A stretch of DNA of 15,974 bases from Bacteroidota bacterium (GCA_023419095.1 JAEZYN010000011.1:1-15974); one strand, 5' to 3'. Shown: positions 1 through 6,993, counted from the stretch's first letter. Translations and numbers: made by a program. Notes: a model not told the origin generated them from the letters alone.

Positions 1-98
1 TCTATGCTTACCTCTTCTATCGTTTCTACGTCATCATCTTTCCGGCACGAGTTCAGTGCCAGAGTGGCTATGGCGATACCGAGGAATATTTTTTTCAT
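1..98 (-). CDS. Small lipoprotein, N-terminal fragment
   Basis: Only the first 32 codons lie in the window; the gene continues past the left edge. The protein begins with a lipoprotein signal peptide: two lysines, a hydrophobic stretch (residues 4-15) and a lipobox L15-N-S-C18. After the cysteine comes R-K-D-D-D and then a run of acidic residues (ETIEE). In Capnocytophaga and Flavobacterium, a lysine followed by acidic residues just after the lipidated cysteine is a known export signal that places lipoproteins on the cell surface, so this protein is inferred to be surface-exposed. Nothing of the mature domain is visible, so its function is unknown. The ATG at 96-98 is chosen because the signal peptide follows directly. 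A Bacteroidota -7 motif lies 40-48 bases upstream. Confidence 0.7.
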   Translation of the reverse strand, partial: MKKIFLGIAIATLALNSCRKDDDVETIEEVSI

Positions 99-138
99 TT
101 TTAAAGAATATCGTTAAATTGCTAAAATTTTAATCCAG

Positions 139-146
139 CAAAAGTA
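139..146 (-). promoter_or_regulatory. Possible -7 promoter element for the left-edge lipoprotein
   Basis: Read on the minus strand this is TACTTTTG, a full match to the Bacteroidota -7 consensus TAnnTTTG. Transcription would begin near position 135, giving a leader of about 37 bases. No convincing TTTG -33 element is present at the expected distance. It lies in the divergent gap shared with the S4-domain gene. Confidence 0.4.
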
Positions 147-156
147 TAAATAAATT

Positions 157-591
157 ATGAGAATCGATAAATTTTTATGGTGTGTAAGGTTCTACAAAAC
201 ACGCAGTATAGCCGCTGATGAAATAAAAAAGAACCGCGTATCCATCGCCGGCACTGCGGTGAAATCTTCACGCGAAGTGGTTCCCGGAAACATCATAAAG
301 GTAAGAAAAAACCAAATCGATTATCAGCTTGAAGTCTTAAGTATTCCGAAAAGTAGGGTAGGGCCAAAACTTGTTCCGCTCTACATCGCTGATAAAACCG
401 AAAAGGAACAGTATGAGATTCTTAAACTTCGGAATCTGAACCAGGACTACTACCGCAACCGCGGCGAAGGCCGCCCAACCAAAAAAGACCGCCGCAGCAT
501 GGATGATTTTATTGAAAATGATGCTGATGTGTCTGCGGAAGAGTCAGATTGGGATCAGTTTTTTACAGGTGTGGATGATGGAGATGATTAA
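157..591 (+). CDS. S4-domain RNA-binding protein with acidic tail (Hsp15-like)
   Basis: This 144-residue protein begins directly with an S4 RNA-binding fold (about residues 1-60: MRIDKFLW, then FYKTRS and a 'KKNRVSI' turn). This is the arrangement of Hsp15/RqcP-type proteins, which bind 50S ribosomal subunits or stalled peptidyl-tRNA complexes; cytoplasmic ribosome rescue or recycling is the likely role by family. Those proteins are usually shorter or end in a basic tail. Here a basic linker (about 100-113, with GRPTKKDRR) is followed by a strongly acidic tail from residue 116 to 144 with about 13 Asp/Glu. It is convergent with shikimate kinase and the two stop codons overlap. The start is the first ATG and matches the usual N terminus of S4 proteins. 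No good Bacteroidota promoter is visible; TAAATTG at 115-121 is only a near match. Confidence 0.85.
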   Translation: MRIDKFLWCVRFYKTRSIAADEIKKNRVSIAGTAVKSSREVVPGNIIKVRKNQIDYQLEVLSIPKSRVGPKLVPLYIADKTEKEQYEILKLRNLNQDYYRNRGEGRPTKKDRRSMDDFIENDADVSAEESDWDQFFTGVDDGDD

Positions 592-1097
592 AGCATTGCC
601 CAAATTTCATCTGCCACCTGTTCGGGGTTTTTGCCGTCAGTTGATACGGTAAATTTGGCTTTCGAATAAAAAAGATTGCGCTCAAAAAGATGTTTTGCGA
701 TAAATTCCGGCAGATCTTCCGGCGCAAGACGCGCGATCAGAGGTCTTTTATCCATTTGAGGAGAAAGGCGTGTGACAAGAGTGGCTACACTGGCTCGCAG
801 AAAGAAGCTCTCGGTATGGCGGTTAATGGTTTCCATGTTGTCATAAAAGCAGGGCGTTCCGCCGCCAAGGCTCAGAATTCCCGAACTATGACTGTTAAGC
901 AGCTGCTGTAATGTTTCTTTTTCCTGCTTTCTGAAATATATTTCGCCCCTTTGAGCAAAGATTTCAGGGATCGACATTTTATTTCTTAAAGAAATTTCTT
1001 TATCAAGGTCAATTATTTTCAATTGAAGTTTTTGGCTCAAAACTTTGGCAACGTGAGATTTACCACTACCCATGTATCCGACGAGTGAAATAATCAT
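588..1097 (-). CDS. aroK: Shikimate kinase
   Basis: This cytoplasmic enzyme phosphorylates shikimate at the 3-hydroxyl using ATP, the fifth step of the pathway to chorismate and aromatic amino acids. The 169-residue length is normal. Visible motifs are the Walker A loop GYMGSGKS (7-14), D30-L-D32 and R56 (in FRKQE) for shikimate binding, the GGG motif at 78-80, and the lid arginine in DKRPL (R118). The gene stands alone, divergent from the tRNA-Lys promoter region and convergent with the S4 gene. In Bacteroidota aroK is commonly monocistronic. The gene looks intact. Its promoter would lie in 1098-1150, overlapping the tRNA promoter on the other strand; a near match TAATTTG is present there but is one base short of consensus. 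Confidence 0.95.
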   Translation of the reverse strand: MIISLVGYMGSGKSHVAKVLSQKLQLKIIDLDKEISLRNKMSIPEIFAQRGEIYFRKQEKETLQQLLNSHSSGILSLGGGTPCFYDNMETINRHTESFFLRASVATLVTRLSPQMDKRPLIARLAPEDLPEFIAKHLFERNLFYSKAKFTVSTDGKNPEQVADEIWAML

Positions 1098-1127
1098 CTT
1101 TCAATTTTGTACAAATTACCAAAAAAA

Positions 1128-1158
1128 TTTTGAGATTTTAAAAAAACACCTATCTTTG
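1128..1158 (+). promoter_or_regulatory. Promoter of the tRNA-Lys/Leu/Lys cluster
   Basis: TTTTG at 1128-1132 and TATCTTTG at 1151-1158 are separated by 18 bases. This is a near-ideal Bacteroidota primary sigma promoter (-33 TTTG, -7 TAnnTTTG). Transcription should begin near 1162, leaving a precursor leader of about 60 bases before the mature tRNA-Lys 5' end. Confidence 0.75.
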
Positions 1159-1224
1159 CACCACTTTAAAACACAGCATTCCTGCCGATTATTCGAGCAA
1201 AATGACTGTATTAGTAAAGTGGCC

Positions 1225-1297
1225 GACTCGGTAGCTCAGCTGGTAGAGCAATACACTTTTAATGTATGGGTCCTGGGTTCGAATCCCAGCCGGGTCA
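1225..1297 (+). tRNA. tRNA-Lys (anticodon TTT), copy 1
   Basis: A 73-base cloverleaf with acceptor stem GACTCGG/CCGGGTC (one T-G wobble), anticodon stem ATACA/TGTAT enclosing loop CTTTTAA (anticodon TTT), and a standard T loop TTCGAAT. The discriminator base is A. CCA is not encoded and must be added after transcription. It is identical to the copy at 1538-1610. It is followed at once by an intrinsic terminator. Confidence 0.97.
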
Positions 1298-1302
1298 CAA
1301 CT

Positions 1303-1345
1303 AAAATTCCGTCTCGCATATCAAAGACGAGACGGAATTTTTTTT
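1303..1345 (+). terminator. Intrinsic terminator between tRNA-Lys and tRNA-Leu
   Basis: A 14-base perfect inverted repeat (AAAATTCCGTCTCG at 1303-1316 with its complement at 1328-1341) encloses an 11-base loop and ends in a T run reaching 1345, one base before the tRNA-Leu 5' end. It should end many transcripts from the first tRNA-Lys, or act as a processing hairpin, so the downstream tRNAs may depend on read-through or another promoter. Confidence 0.8.
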
Positions 1346-1431
1346 GCCTGCGTGGTGAAATTGGTAGACACGCCATCTTGAGGGGGTGGTTTCCTACGGA
1401 TGTGCTGGTTCGAGTCCAGTCGCAGGCACCA
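1346..1431 (+). tRNA. tRNA-Leu (anticodon GAG)
   Basis: A long class II tRNA with acceptor stem GCCTGCG/CGCAGGC, D-loop GAAATTGGTAGACA, anticodon stem CCATC/GGTGG with loop TTGAGGG (anticodon GAG, reading CUC/CUU), an extended variable arm and T arm ending in TTCGAGT. The discriminator A is followed by an encoded CCA (1429-1431), unlike the two tRNA-Lys genes around it. No promoter is visible between the terminator and this gene, so it is probably made by read-through. Confidence 0.96.
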
Positions 1432-1537
1432 TTAAAATTTTAAATGTTGAATTTTAAATTTTAAATTAATAATTTTTGTTTTTCATGTTTCGGCATGTAT
1501 AATCTGAAATTTATAGTTTAAAATCCGTGATTTCAAT

Positions 1538-1610
1538 GACTCGGTAGCTCAGCTGGTAGAGCAATACACTTTTAATGTATGGGTCCTGGGTTCGAATCCC
1601 AGCCGGGTCA
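1538..1610 (+). tRNA. tRNA-Lys (anticodon TTT), copy 2
   Basis: Base-for-base identical to the tRNA-Lys at 1225-1297: same acceptor stem, anticodon loop CTTTTAA and T arm, no encoded CCA. The flanks of the two copies differ, so the duplication is old or the copies are kept identical by gene conversion. The 106 bases before it are very AT-rich and show no clear consensus promoter. Confidence 0.97.
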
Positions 1611-1615
1611 CTACT

Positions 1616-1637
1616 TACTCCTCGGAGTAGTTTTTTT
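1616..1637 (+). terminator. Intrinsic terminator after second tRNA-Lys
   Basis: TACTC-CTCG-GAGTA forms a 5-base stem with a tetraloop, followed by G and a run of seven T. The short stem makes it moderate in strength; a second hairpin follows at 1668. Confidence 0.6.
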
Positions 1638-1667
1638 CATATTAATATTTTGTGATTTGGTGATCAG

Positions 1668-1702
1668 AAGTCTTCTCTATCGGGGAGACTTTTGGCGTTT
1701 TT
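1668..1702 (+). terminator. Possible second terminator for the tRNA cluster
   Basis: AAGTCTTCTC (1668-1677) pairs with GGGGAGACTT (1682-1691) across a 4-base loop, using two T-G wobbles, and is followed by TTGGCGTTTTT. The wobbles become A-C mismatches on the minus strand, so the stem favours + strand transcripts from the tRNAs over panC transcripts. The T run is interrupted. Confidence 0.4.
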
Positions 1703-1709
1703 AGGGGTC

Positions 1710-2558
1710 TCAGTCGAGGTGTAAATTGTCAATCAGACGCACATCACCTACAAAGACTACCAAAAATGCCCTGTAGCTTCGGTCTTTGTAGAAGAAATCG
1801 GTTTGCTGCAATGTTTCTTCGTCAGCGATCTCAAAATATTCGAGCTGCATGTCTTTTTCCGCCTCGAAAATTGCCTTCACCCGTCTGTTGATTTCCGGAA
1901 TCGTAATAATCCGAAACCAATCATTTACTTTGTTTAAAGTCTCAAAGATAAGTTTCGCCGCCGCACGCTGGTCTGTGCTTAAACGCTGGTTACGCGAACT
2001 CATCGCCAGACCGTTTGCTTCGCGGTAAATTCCGACACCGTGTATGGAAATCGGCAGATTGAGTTGTGCGGCAAGTTTCTTCACAATGGCAAGCTGCTGA
2101 TAATCTTTATCGCCGAAATAGGCATTATCCGGTTTTATCTGCCGGAAAAGTTCTTCTACCACCGTCCCGACACCATTAAAATGACCAGGACGGAATTTGC
2201 CTTCCATTTCATTTTCAAGGCCACCGAAATCGTAGCTTTTGCTTGACAGCCCATTGGGGTACAGGTCTGCAACTTCCGGCAGATAAACCGCGTCTACTAA
2301 ACCCGATTCCTGGAGAACTCTGATGTCAGTCTCTACATCGCGGGGATATTTTTCGAGATCTTCCGCATTGTTAAACTGCGTGGGATTGACAAAAATAGAA
2401 GAGATCACCAAGTCATTCTCCTTCCTTGCCGCGGCATAAAGTGAGATGTGACCCGCATGCAGTGCACCCATTGTAGGTGCAAAACCGATCTTCAGACCCA
2501 TTTCGCGGTTACGCTCTACAAAAGCTTCGATCTCGTTCTTATGTTTAAATATTCGCAT
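1710..2558 (-). CDS. panC: Pantothenate synthetase
   Basis: This enzyme joins pantoate and beta-alanine with ATP to make pantothenate (vitamin B5), the precursor of coenzyme A, in the cytoplasm. Its 282 residues are the normal length. Visible motifs are PTMGALHAGH (28-37) with the HxGH nucleotide-binding signature, VNPTQF (58-62 region), RPGHFNGV (123-130), GDKDYQQ (149-155) and the KMSKS-like loop MSSRN (186-190). It is divergent from the glycogen-synthase-like gene across 192 bases. The pairing of panC with a short glycogen-synthase-like gene and a DUF4270-type gene is, from memory, conserved in Bacteroidota. panD, often close by, is not in this window. The gene looks intact. A -7-like TACTTTTA on the minus strand at 2584-2577 is only a partial promoter match. 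Confidence 0.96.
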   Translation of the reverse strand: MRIFKHKNEIEAFVERNREMGLKIGFAPTMGALHAGHISLYAAARKENDLVISSIFVNPTQFNNAEDLEKYPRDVETDIRVLQESGLVDAVYLPEVADLYPNGLSSKSYDFGGLENEMEGKFRPGHFNGVGTVVEELFRQIKPDNAYFGDKDYQQLAIVKKLAAQLNLPISIHGVGIYREANGLAMSSRNQRLSTDQRAAAKLIFETLNKVNDWFRIITIPEINRRVKAIFEAEKDMQLEYFEIADEETLQQTDFFYKDRSYRAFLVVFVGDVRLIDNLHLD

Positions 2559-2697
2559 GGGTCTTTATAATTTTTGTAAAAGTAATTATTTCCTTAAAAA
2601 AAGCTTTATTGATAACAGAATTTTTAATCTTCAAAACCTGCATTGTCACAACATTTATTAAAATTTGTTAATTAAAAATTATTAGCTTAAAATTTCG

Positions 2698-2705
2698 TAA
2701 TTTTG
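2698..2705 (+). promoter_or_regulatory. -7 promoter element for the glycogen-synthase-like/glmS run
   Basis: TAATTTTG is a perfect match to the Bacteroidota -7 consensus, 45 bases before the ATG at 2751. Transcription would begin near 2709. No good TTTG is found at the standard -33 distance (the nearest TTTG, at 2664-2667, is 30 bases away), so strength is uncertain. It also argues against a longer protein starting at the TTG inside this element. Confidence 0.5.
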
Positions 2706-2750
2706 CGCAACAGAATTTTCTGCCTATATCTTAGAACAACGATAGAATTT

Positions 2751-3521
2751 ATGTCGAATCAAAAAATATTGTACGTTACCACTGAAATGTTTCCGTATCA
2801 GGAAGATAGCAACATCGCAACTACGGTAAACAAAATGTCGCTGAGAATGCACCAACAAGGCCACGATGTACGTGTTTTCATGCCAAGGTTTGGGCAAATA
2901 AGCGAGCGTAAATTTCAGTTGCATGAGGTAATCCGACTCTCTGGCATGAACATTATCATCAACGATCTCGATCAGCCACTGATCATCAAAGTTGCGTCAT
3001 TGCCCGGCGAGCGTCTTCAGGTTTATTTTATAGACAATGATGAGTACTTCAAACGGAAGCAGTTTTATCTGGATGACAATAACGAACCTTTTTCAGATAA
3101 TGACGAGCGCGCCATTTTCTTCGCCCGCGGCGTGATAGAAACCATAAAAAAACTTAACTGGGTGCCGGATGTGATTCACCTGAATGGCTGGATGGCGTCT
3201 TTCGTGCCACTTTATCTCAAGACTTTTTACAAAAACGATTCGTACTTCAAAGACACAAAAATTGTGTTGTCTGTCTATAACGAAGATGACGCACAGCTGG
3301 ACCCGTCTGTGGAGGAAAAACTGAAATTCGACAATATAAAGTCTTTAAATGCGTTCAGTAATCCTAGTTTCCGCCAGTTTGTTGTAGAAAGCATGAATCT
3401 GGTAGATGTGGTGGTGAAAGGTGACGAGTTCCTGCAAGATGGTCTGGAAGAGGCTTTCAACGGCAGTACTGCGCAGAAGTTTGACTATCTGGAGGCAGAT
3501 ACTATCGAGAAATTATACTAA
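2751..3521 (+). CDS. Glycogen/starch synthase-like protein, N-terminal GT5 domain only (probably non-catalytic)
   Basis: The 256 residues resemble the N-terminal Rossmann domain of GlgA (GT5). KILYVTTEMFPY matches the first strand, QQGHDVRVFMPRFGQI matches the conserved 'GHDVRVVLPRYG' segment, and VPDVIHLNGWMASFVPLYL (about 138-156) matches the 'HAHDWxTGLAPLYL' segment. Full GlgA is about 470-480 residues; here the entire C-terminal ADP-glucose-binding domain is absent. The KTGGL motif is replaced by QEDSNIA (17-23), HD of HAHDW is N-G, and TIHN is SVYN. So it probably does not make glycogen; a binding or regulatory role is inferred. Short versions occur in other Bacteroidota, so it is unlikely to be a fresh pseudogene. 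ATG 2751 is chosen because the family N terminus begins there; a TTG further upstream lies in the promoter. It is followed 19 bases later by the DUF4270-type gene. Confidence 0.8.
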   Translation: MSNQKILYVTTEMFPYQEDSNIATTVNKMSLRMHQQGHDVRVFMPRFGQISERKFQLHEVIRLSGMNIIINDLDQPLIIKVASLPGERLQVYFIDNDEYFKRKQFYLDDNNEPFSDNDERAIFFARGVIETIKKLNWVPDVIHLNGWMASFVPLYLKTFYKNDSYFKDTKIVLSVYNEDDAQLDPSVEEKLKFDNIKSLNAFSNPSFRQFVVESMNLVDVVVKGDEFLQDGLEEAFNGSTAQKFDYLEADTIEKLY

Positions 3522-3540
3522 AAAAATCAACTTTACTTTA

Positions 3541-5112
3541 ATGATAAAAAAATTCACAAAGTTGCTGAATATTACAGCGTCGCTGCTAATAGGAAGCTTA
3601 ATCTTATGGAATTGCGAACCCGATGCTGACCAGCTCGGGTCTCAGTTTTTTCAGAATGGTGCCACTGGAAACGAAGATTATTTTGACATCATAGCTTATA
3701 ATGTTTTCAACGGTACGCCGGGTGTACTGAATTCAGATTCAATTCGCGCTGATGCTACCAGACTTCAGAGTGCTACATTGGGTGCTTTTCGCGAGCCGCA
3801 GTTTGGTCTGCAGAAATCAAATTATGTTTCTCAGGTTCGCCTTTCAAGCTATAATCCTGATTTTGGTACAAATCCGGTTTTAGATTCAGCAGTTTTGGTG
3901 ATAAAACCTCTTTACGCAGCAGATTCTGTGAAAACAACTACAACGGATGATTACGTATATCCGGATGGTGCAGTGGCAGCGAAAAAAGTGGTGAATACTT
4001 ATCCAATCTTAAAGTATGGACAGACAAAGATCAACGGACGAACGATCTTTAACATTAAAGTTCATGAAGTAACACAGTTTCTTTATTCTAATACCGACGC
4101 TGTATACTCGAACAAAAATGTCACAACTGGCGCTGAAATTGGTGGTAGAGCCTTTAACGGTGACATCAGTTCAATAAAAATAACCCGTGATTCCGACAAT
4201 TCGGAACTTTACAATAGGGATGCAAATATTCGGATCCCGATGGATTCTGCTTTTTTTCAGAATAAAATTATTGCAAAAGTAGGCAGTCCTGATCTTGCAG
4301 ATGCAGCTTCTTTCATCCGTTATTTCCGTGGAATTAAGGTTTCAGTAGATGAAAACGACGGTTATCTTTTCAACTTTGACCCCACCTCTGTGGTCATCAA
4401 TCTCTATTACAAGAAAGATATTGTTTCCGGCAGCACCACTACACGTGAAGCGGCTGTTTTTCCTTTAGATCTTGGCACCGCGAATGCGCATTTTAGTCAG
4501 ATTATATTCGACAGAACTGGCACGCCGTCGGCTTCGGTAATTAATATGCAGCCGCAGGATACCATTCAGGGTCAGCAGAAACTGTATGCACAGGGTATGG
4601 GCGGACCTGGAGTTGGTCTTAAGCTTCGCGCAACCGACATTGCGGCAATTCGGGATATGTACAATAACGAGAAAATTGGTATTGTGTCAGCGAAATTTCG
4701 TCTGTATACAGACGTTGAATCCTGGAATAACAATTTCAAGAAGCCAAACTATTTCGTAGTGAAGCAGAAAAATCTCAACACCTTCCTGGAAGATATGACA
4801 ACGCTTGCGTATACGCCGAATTACAGCCTTGTGAAAGGATATGATTTAGATAAAAATCCGGGATATTATGATATTGGAATTACGCAAACCTTTAAAAATA
4901 TCATTGAAAAAAATGAGCCTGCACGGGATTTCATAATCAATGTAGGGACTTATACTACGGATGCATCCGGAGCTTTGTCGGGGCTTATTCAGCCTGCATT
5001 AGCTCAGACGTATAACACTAGGGCTTTTACACCAAACCGTGTGGTTCTGGTTGGTACATCGCCCGGAAATGACCGCGGTGCCAAACTCATCGTAACTTAC
5101 GGTAAAAAATAA
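3541..5112 (+). CDS. DUF4270-type lipoprotein
   Basis: A 523-residue exported lipoprotein of unknown function. The signal peptide is clear: MIKK, a hydrophobic core (8-22) and lipobox L22-W-N-C25, followed by EPDADQLG. The reading frame is open further upstream, but only the ATG at 3541 puts the lipobox in the right place. The mature part is rich in Ser, Thr, Asn and aromatic residues, with many predicted short beta strands, such as NPVLDSAVLVIKPLY and GAKLIVTYGKK at the end; this fits the DUF4270 family by position, length and style, but the assignment is from recognition and not from a search. No catalytic motif is seen. It sits 19 bases after the GT5-like gene and 27 bases before glmS, so co-transcription is likely. 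The adjacent genes suggest an envelope role, which is inference. Confidence 0.75.
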   Translation: MIKKFTKLLNITASLLIGSLILWNCEPDADQLGSQFFQNGATGNEDYFDIIAYNVFNGTPGVLNSDSIRADATRLQSATLGAFREPQFGLQKSNYVSQVRLSSYNPDFGTNPVLDSAVLVIKPLYAADSVKTTTTDDYVYPDGAVAAKKVVNTYPILKYGQTKINGRTIFNIKVHEVTQFLYSNTDAVYSNKNVTTGAEIGGRAFNGDISSIKITRDSDNSELYNRDANIRIPMDSAFFQNKIIAKVGSPDLADAASFIRYFRGIKVSVDENDGYLFNFDPTSVVINLYYKKDIVSGSTTTREAAVFPLDLGTANAHFSQIIFDRTGTPSASVINMQPQDTIQGQQKLYAQGMGGPGVGLKLRATDIAAIRDMYNNEKIGIVSAKFRLYTDVESWNNNFKKPNYFVVKQKNLNTFLEDMTTLAYTPNYSLVKGYDLDKNPGYYDIGITQTFKNIIEKNEPARDFIINVGTYTTDASGALSGLIQPALAQTYNTRAFTPNRVVLVGTSPGNDRGAKLIVTYGKK

Positions 5113-5139
5113 CTTTTCATTAAAAAAAAATAAATTAAT

Positions 5140-6993
5140 ATGTGTGGTATTGTAGGTTATACAGGTTTTCAGGATGCCTATGAAGTAGTAATCAATGGTT
5201 TACGGAGGTTGGAATACCGCGGCTATGACAGCGCGGGCATCGTTCTCGACGGACAAGATCATGTATTTCAGGTCGCGAAAACCAAAGGGAAAGTTGATGA
5301 TCTTGTGGCTGTTTCAGAAAATCTTATGGGGAAAGCCAATGTAGGTATGGGCCACACACGCTGGGCTACACATGGCGTGCCGAGCGACAGAAATTCGCAT
5401 CCGCACCTCTCGAATAACGGGAAGATTGCACTTGTACATAACGGGATCATCGAAAATTATGATACCATTAAAATAATGCTGACGGAGAAAGGTTTTACCT
5501 TCCATTCAGAGACTGACACGGAAGTTTTGGTGAATCTGATACAGTATTTCATGGACACCAATCCTGAAACAGATTTTCCGGAGGCCGTAAGATTTGCTTT
5601 GAATGAAGTTTATGGCGCCTATGCAATCACTGTGATGCATGATGATTATCCGGGACTTCTGGTCGTAGCAAGACTGGGTTCGCCACTTGCGATTGGTTTG
5701 GGTAACAAAGAATTCTTCATCGCTTCAGATGCGAGTCCGTTTGTAGAGTTCACTAAGGAAGCTGTGTATCTGGAAGAAGGCCACATGGCAACCATCTCAC
5801 TTGAAAATGGCGTGGACATCAGAAACATTAAAGACAATCTGAAAATCGTTCCGGCTGTTCAGGAGTTAAAAATGAGCCTTGAGCAGATAGAAAAAGGCGG
5901 CTACGAGCATTTTATGCTGAAAGAAATCTTTGAACAGCCAAAATCTATTCACGATACATTACGCGGAAGGCTTTTGGTTGAAGAGGGAATTATAAAGATG
6001 GCCGGAATTTGGGATCATCTTGAAAGAATAAATCAGGCACAGAAAATCACGATCATCGCCTGTGGTACTTCATGGCACGCAGGACTTATTGGTGAATATC
6101 TAATTGAAGAATTTGCGCGGATTCCTGTAGAAGTAGAGTACGCTTCGGAGTTCCGATACAGAAACCCGATCATTACTGAAAAAGATGTTGTAATCGCAAT
6201 ATCCCAGTCAGGAGAGACGGCCGATACCATGGCTGCGATAAAGATGGCGAAAGAAAAAGGTGCCTTTATATATGGTATCTGCAATGTCGTTGATTCTTCT
6301 ATTGCCCGGATTACCGATGCAGGATCTTACACACATGCCGGACCTGAAATTGGTGTGGCTTCTACGAAAGCTTTTACGGCACAATTAACGATACTTTCAC
6401 TCATCGCTCTGAAACTTGGCAAGCATAACGGAAACCTGAGCAACCAGGAGTTCATGAAACTGATCACCGAGCTTGACGCATTGCCTAAAAAAGTGGAAGA
6501 AGTGCTCGAAAACACGCACGAAATTACAAAGGAGATTGCAAAGCAGTTTGTGGATGCACAAAACTTCCTGTATTTAGGTCGTGGTTACAATTTCCCGGCA
6601 GCACTTGAAGGTGCTTTAAAACTTAAAGAAATTTCCTACATCCACGCGGAAGGTTATCCGGCAGCAGAGATGAAGCACGGCCCGATAGCACTTATTGATG
6701 AAAATATGCCGATTGTTATTATTGCGCCAAAGCAGGGGCATTATGACAAAATTGTAAGTAATGTTCAGGAAATCAAGGCCCGAAAAGGAAAAGTGATAGC
6801 TGTCGTAAACCAAGGCGACACGCAGGTAGCGCAAATGGCCGATTACGTGATTGAGTTTCCGGAAACTTCGGAATGTTTTTCACCGATCGTGGCTTCTGTA
6901 CCACTACAACTCCTGGCTTATTACGTGGCGGTATACCGTGGAGCGAATGTTGACCAGCCTCGAAATCTGGCAAAATCTGTAACTGTAGAATAA
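5140..6993 (+). CDS. glmS: Glutamine--fructose-6-phosphate aminotransferase (isomerizing)
   Basis: It makes glucosamine-6-phosphate from fructose-6-phosphate and glutamine, the entry step to UDP-GlcNAc for peptidoglycan and lipid A, in the cytoplasm. At 617 residues it is full length. Cys2 (MCGIVGYTG) is the N-terminal glutaminase nucleophile; GHTRWATHG (71-79) and HNGIIENY (100-107) complete that domain. Two SIS domains follow, with CGTSWHAG (308-315), SQSGET (355-360) and the segment EGALKLKEISYIHAEGYPA. The C terminus PRNLAKSVTVE carries the conserved sugar-site lysine K612. It lies 27 bases downstream of the DUF4270-type gene and 106 bases upstream of gldK. No glmS ribozyme is seen in the 27-base gap, and none is expected outside Firmicutes. 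Confidence 0.98.
   Translation: MCGIVGYTGFQDAYEVVINGLRRLEYRGYDSAGIVLDGQDHVFQVAKTKGKVDDLVAVSENLMGKANVGMGHTRWATHGVPSDRNSHPHLSNNGKIALVHNGIIENYDTIKIMLTEKGFTFHSETDTEVLVNLIQYFMDTNPETDFPEAVRFALNEVYGAYAITVMHDDYPGLLVVARLGSPLAIGLGNKEFFIASDASPFVEFTKEAVYLEEGHMATISLENGVDIRNIKDNLKIVPAVQELKMSLEQIEKGGYEHFMLKEIFEQPKSIHDTLRGRLLVEEGIIKMAGIWDHLERINQAQKITIIACGTSWHAGLIGEYLIEEFARIPVEVEYASEFRYRNPIITEKDVVIAISQSGETADTMAAIKMAKEKGAFIYGICNVVDSSIARITDAGSYTHAGPEIGVASTKAFTAQLTILSLIALKLGKHNGNLSNQEFMKLITELDALPKKVEEVLENTHEITKEIAKQFVDAQNFLYLGRGYNFPAALEGALKLKEISYIHAEGYPAAEMKHGPIALIDENMPIVIIAPKQGHYDKIVSNVQEIKARKGKVIAVVNQGDTQVAQMADYVIEFPETSECFSPIVASVPLQLLAYYVAVYRGANVDQPRNLAKSVTVE

Noticed and set aside
1072..1443. 123-codon open frame on the + strand across the tRNA cluster
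   Set aside because: It runs through tRNA-Lys, a terminator hairpin and most of tRNA-Leu; its sequence is dictated by the tRNA genes.
1225..1610. Duplicated tRNA-Lys as attachment sites of an integrated element
   Set aside because: The repeats are complete tRNA genes enclosing only another tRNA, with no integrase or foreign cargo nearby.
2703..2750. N-terminal extension of the glycogen-synthase-like protein from a TTG start
   Set aside because: The TTG lies inside the -7 promoter box and the GT5 core begins right after the ATG at 2751.
2751..3521. Functional glycogen synthase
   Set aside because: The C-terminal nucleotide-sugar domain and the KTGGL motif are missing, and no other glycogen gene (glgC, glgB) is nearby.
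3421..3540. N-terminal extension of the DUF4270-type protein into the preceding gene
   Set aside because: It would bury a clear lipoprotein signal peptide that starts at 3541 and overlap the preceding gene by about 100 bases.
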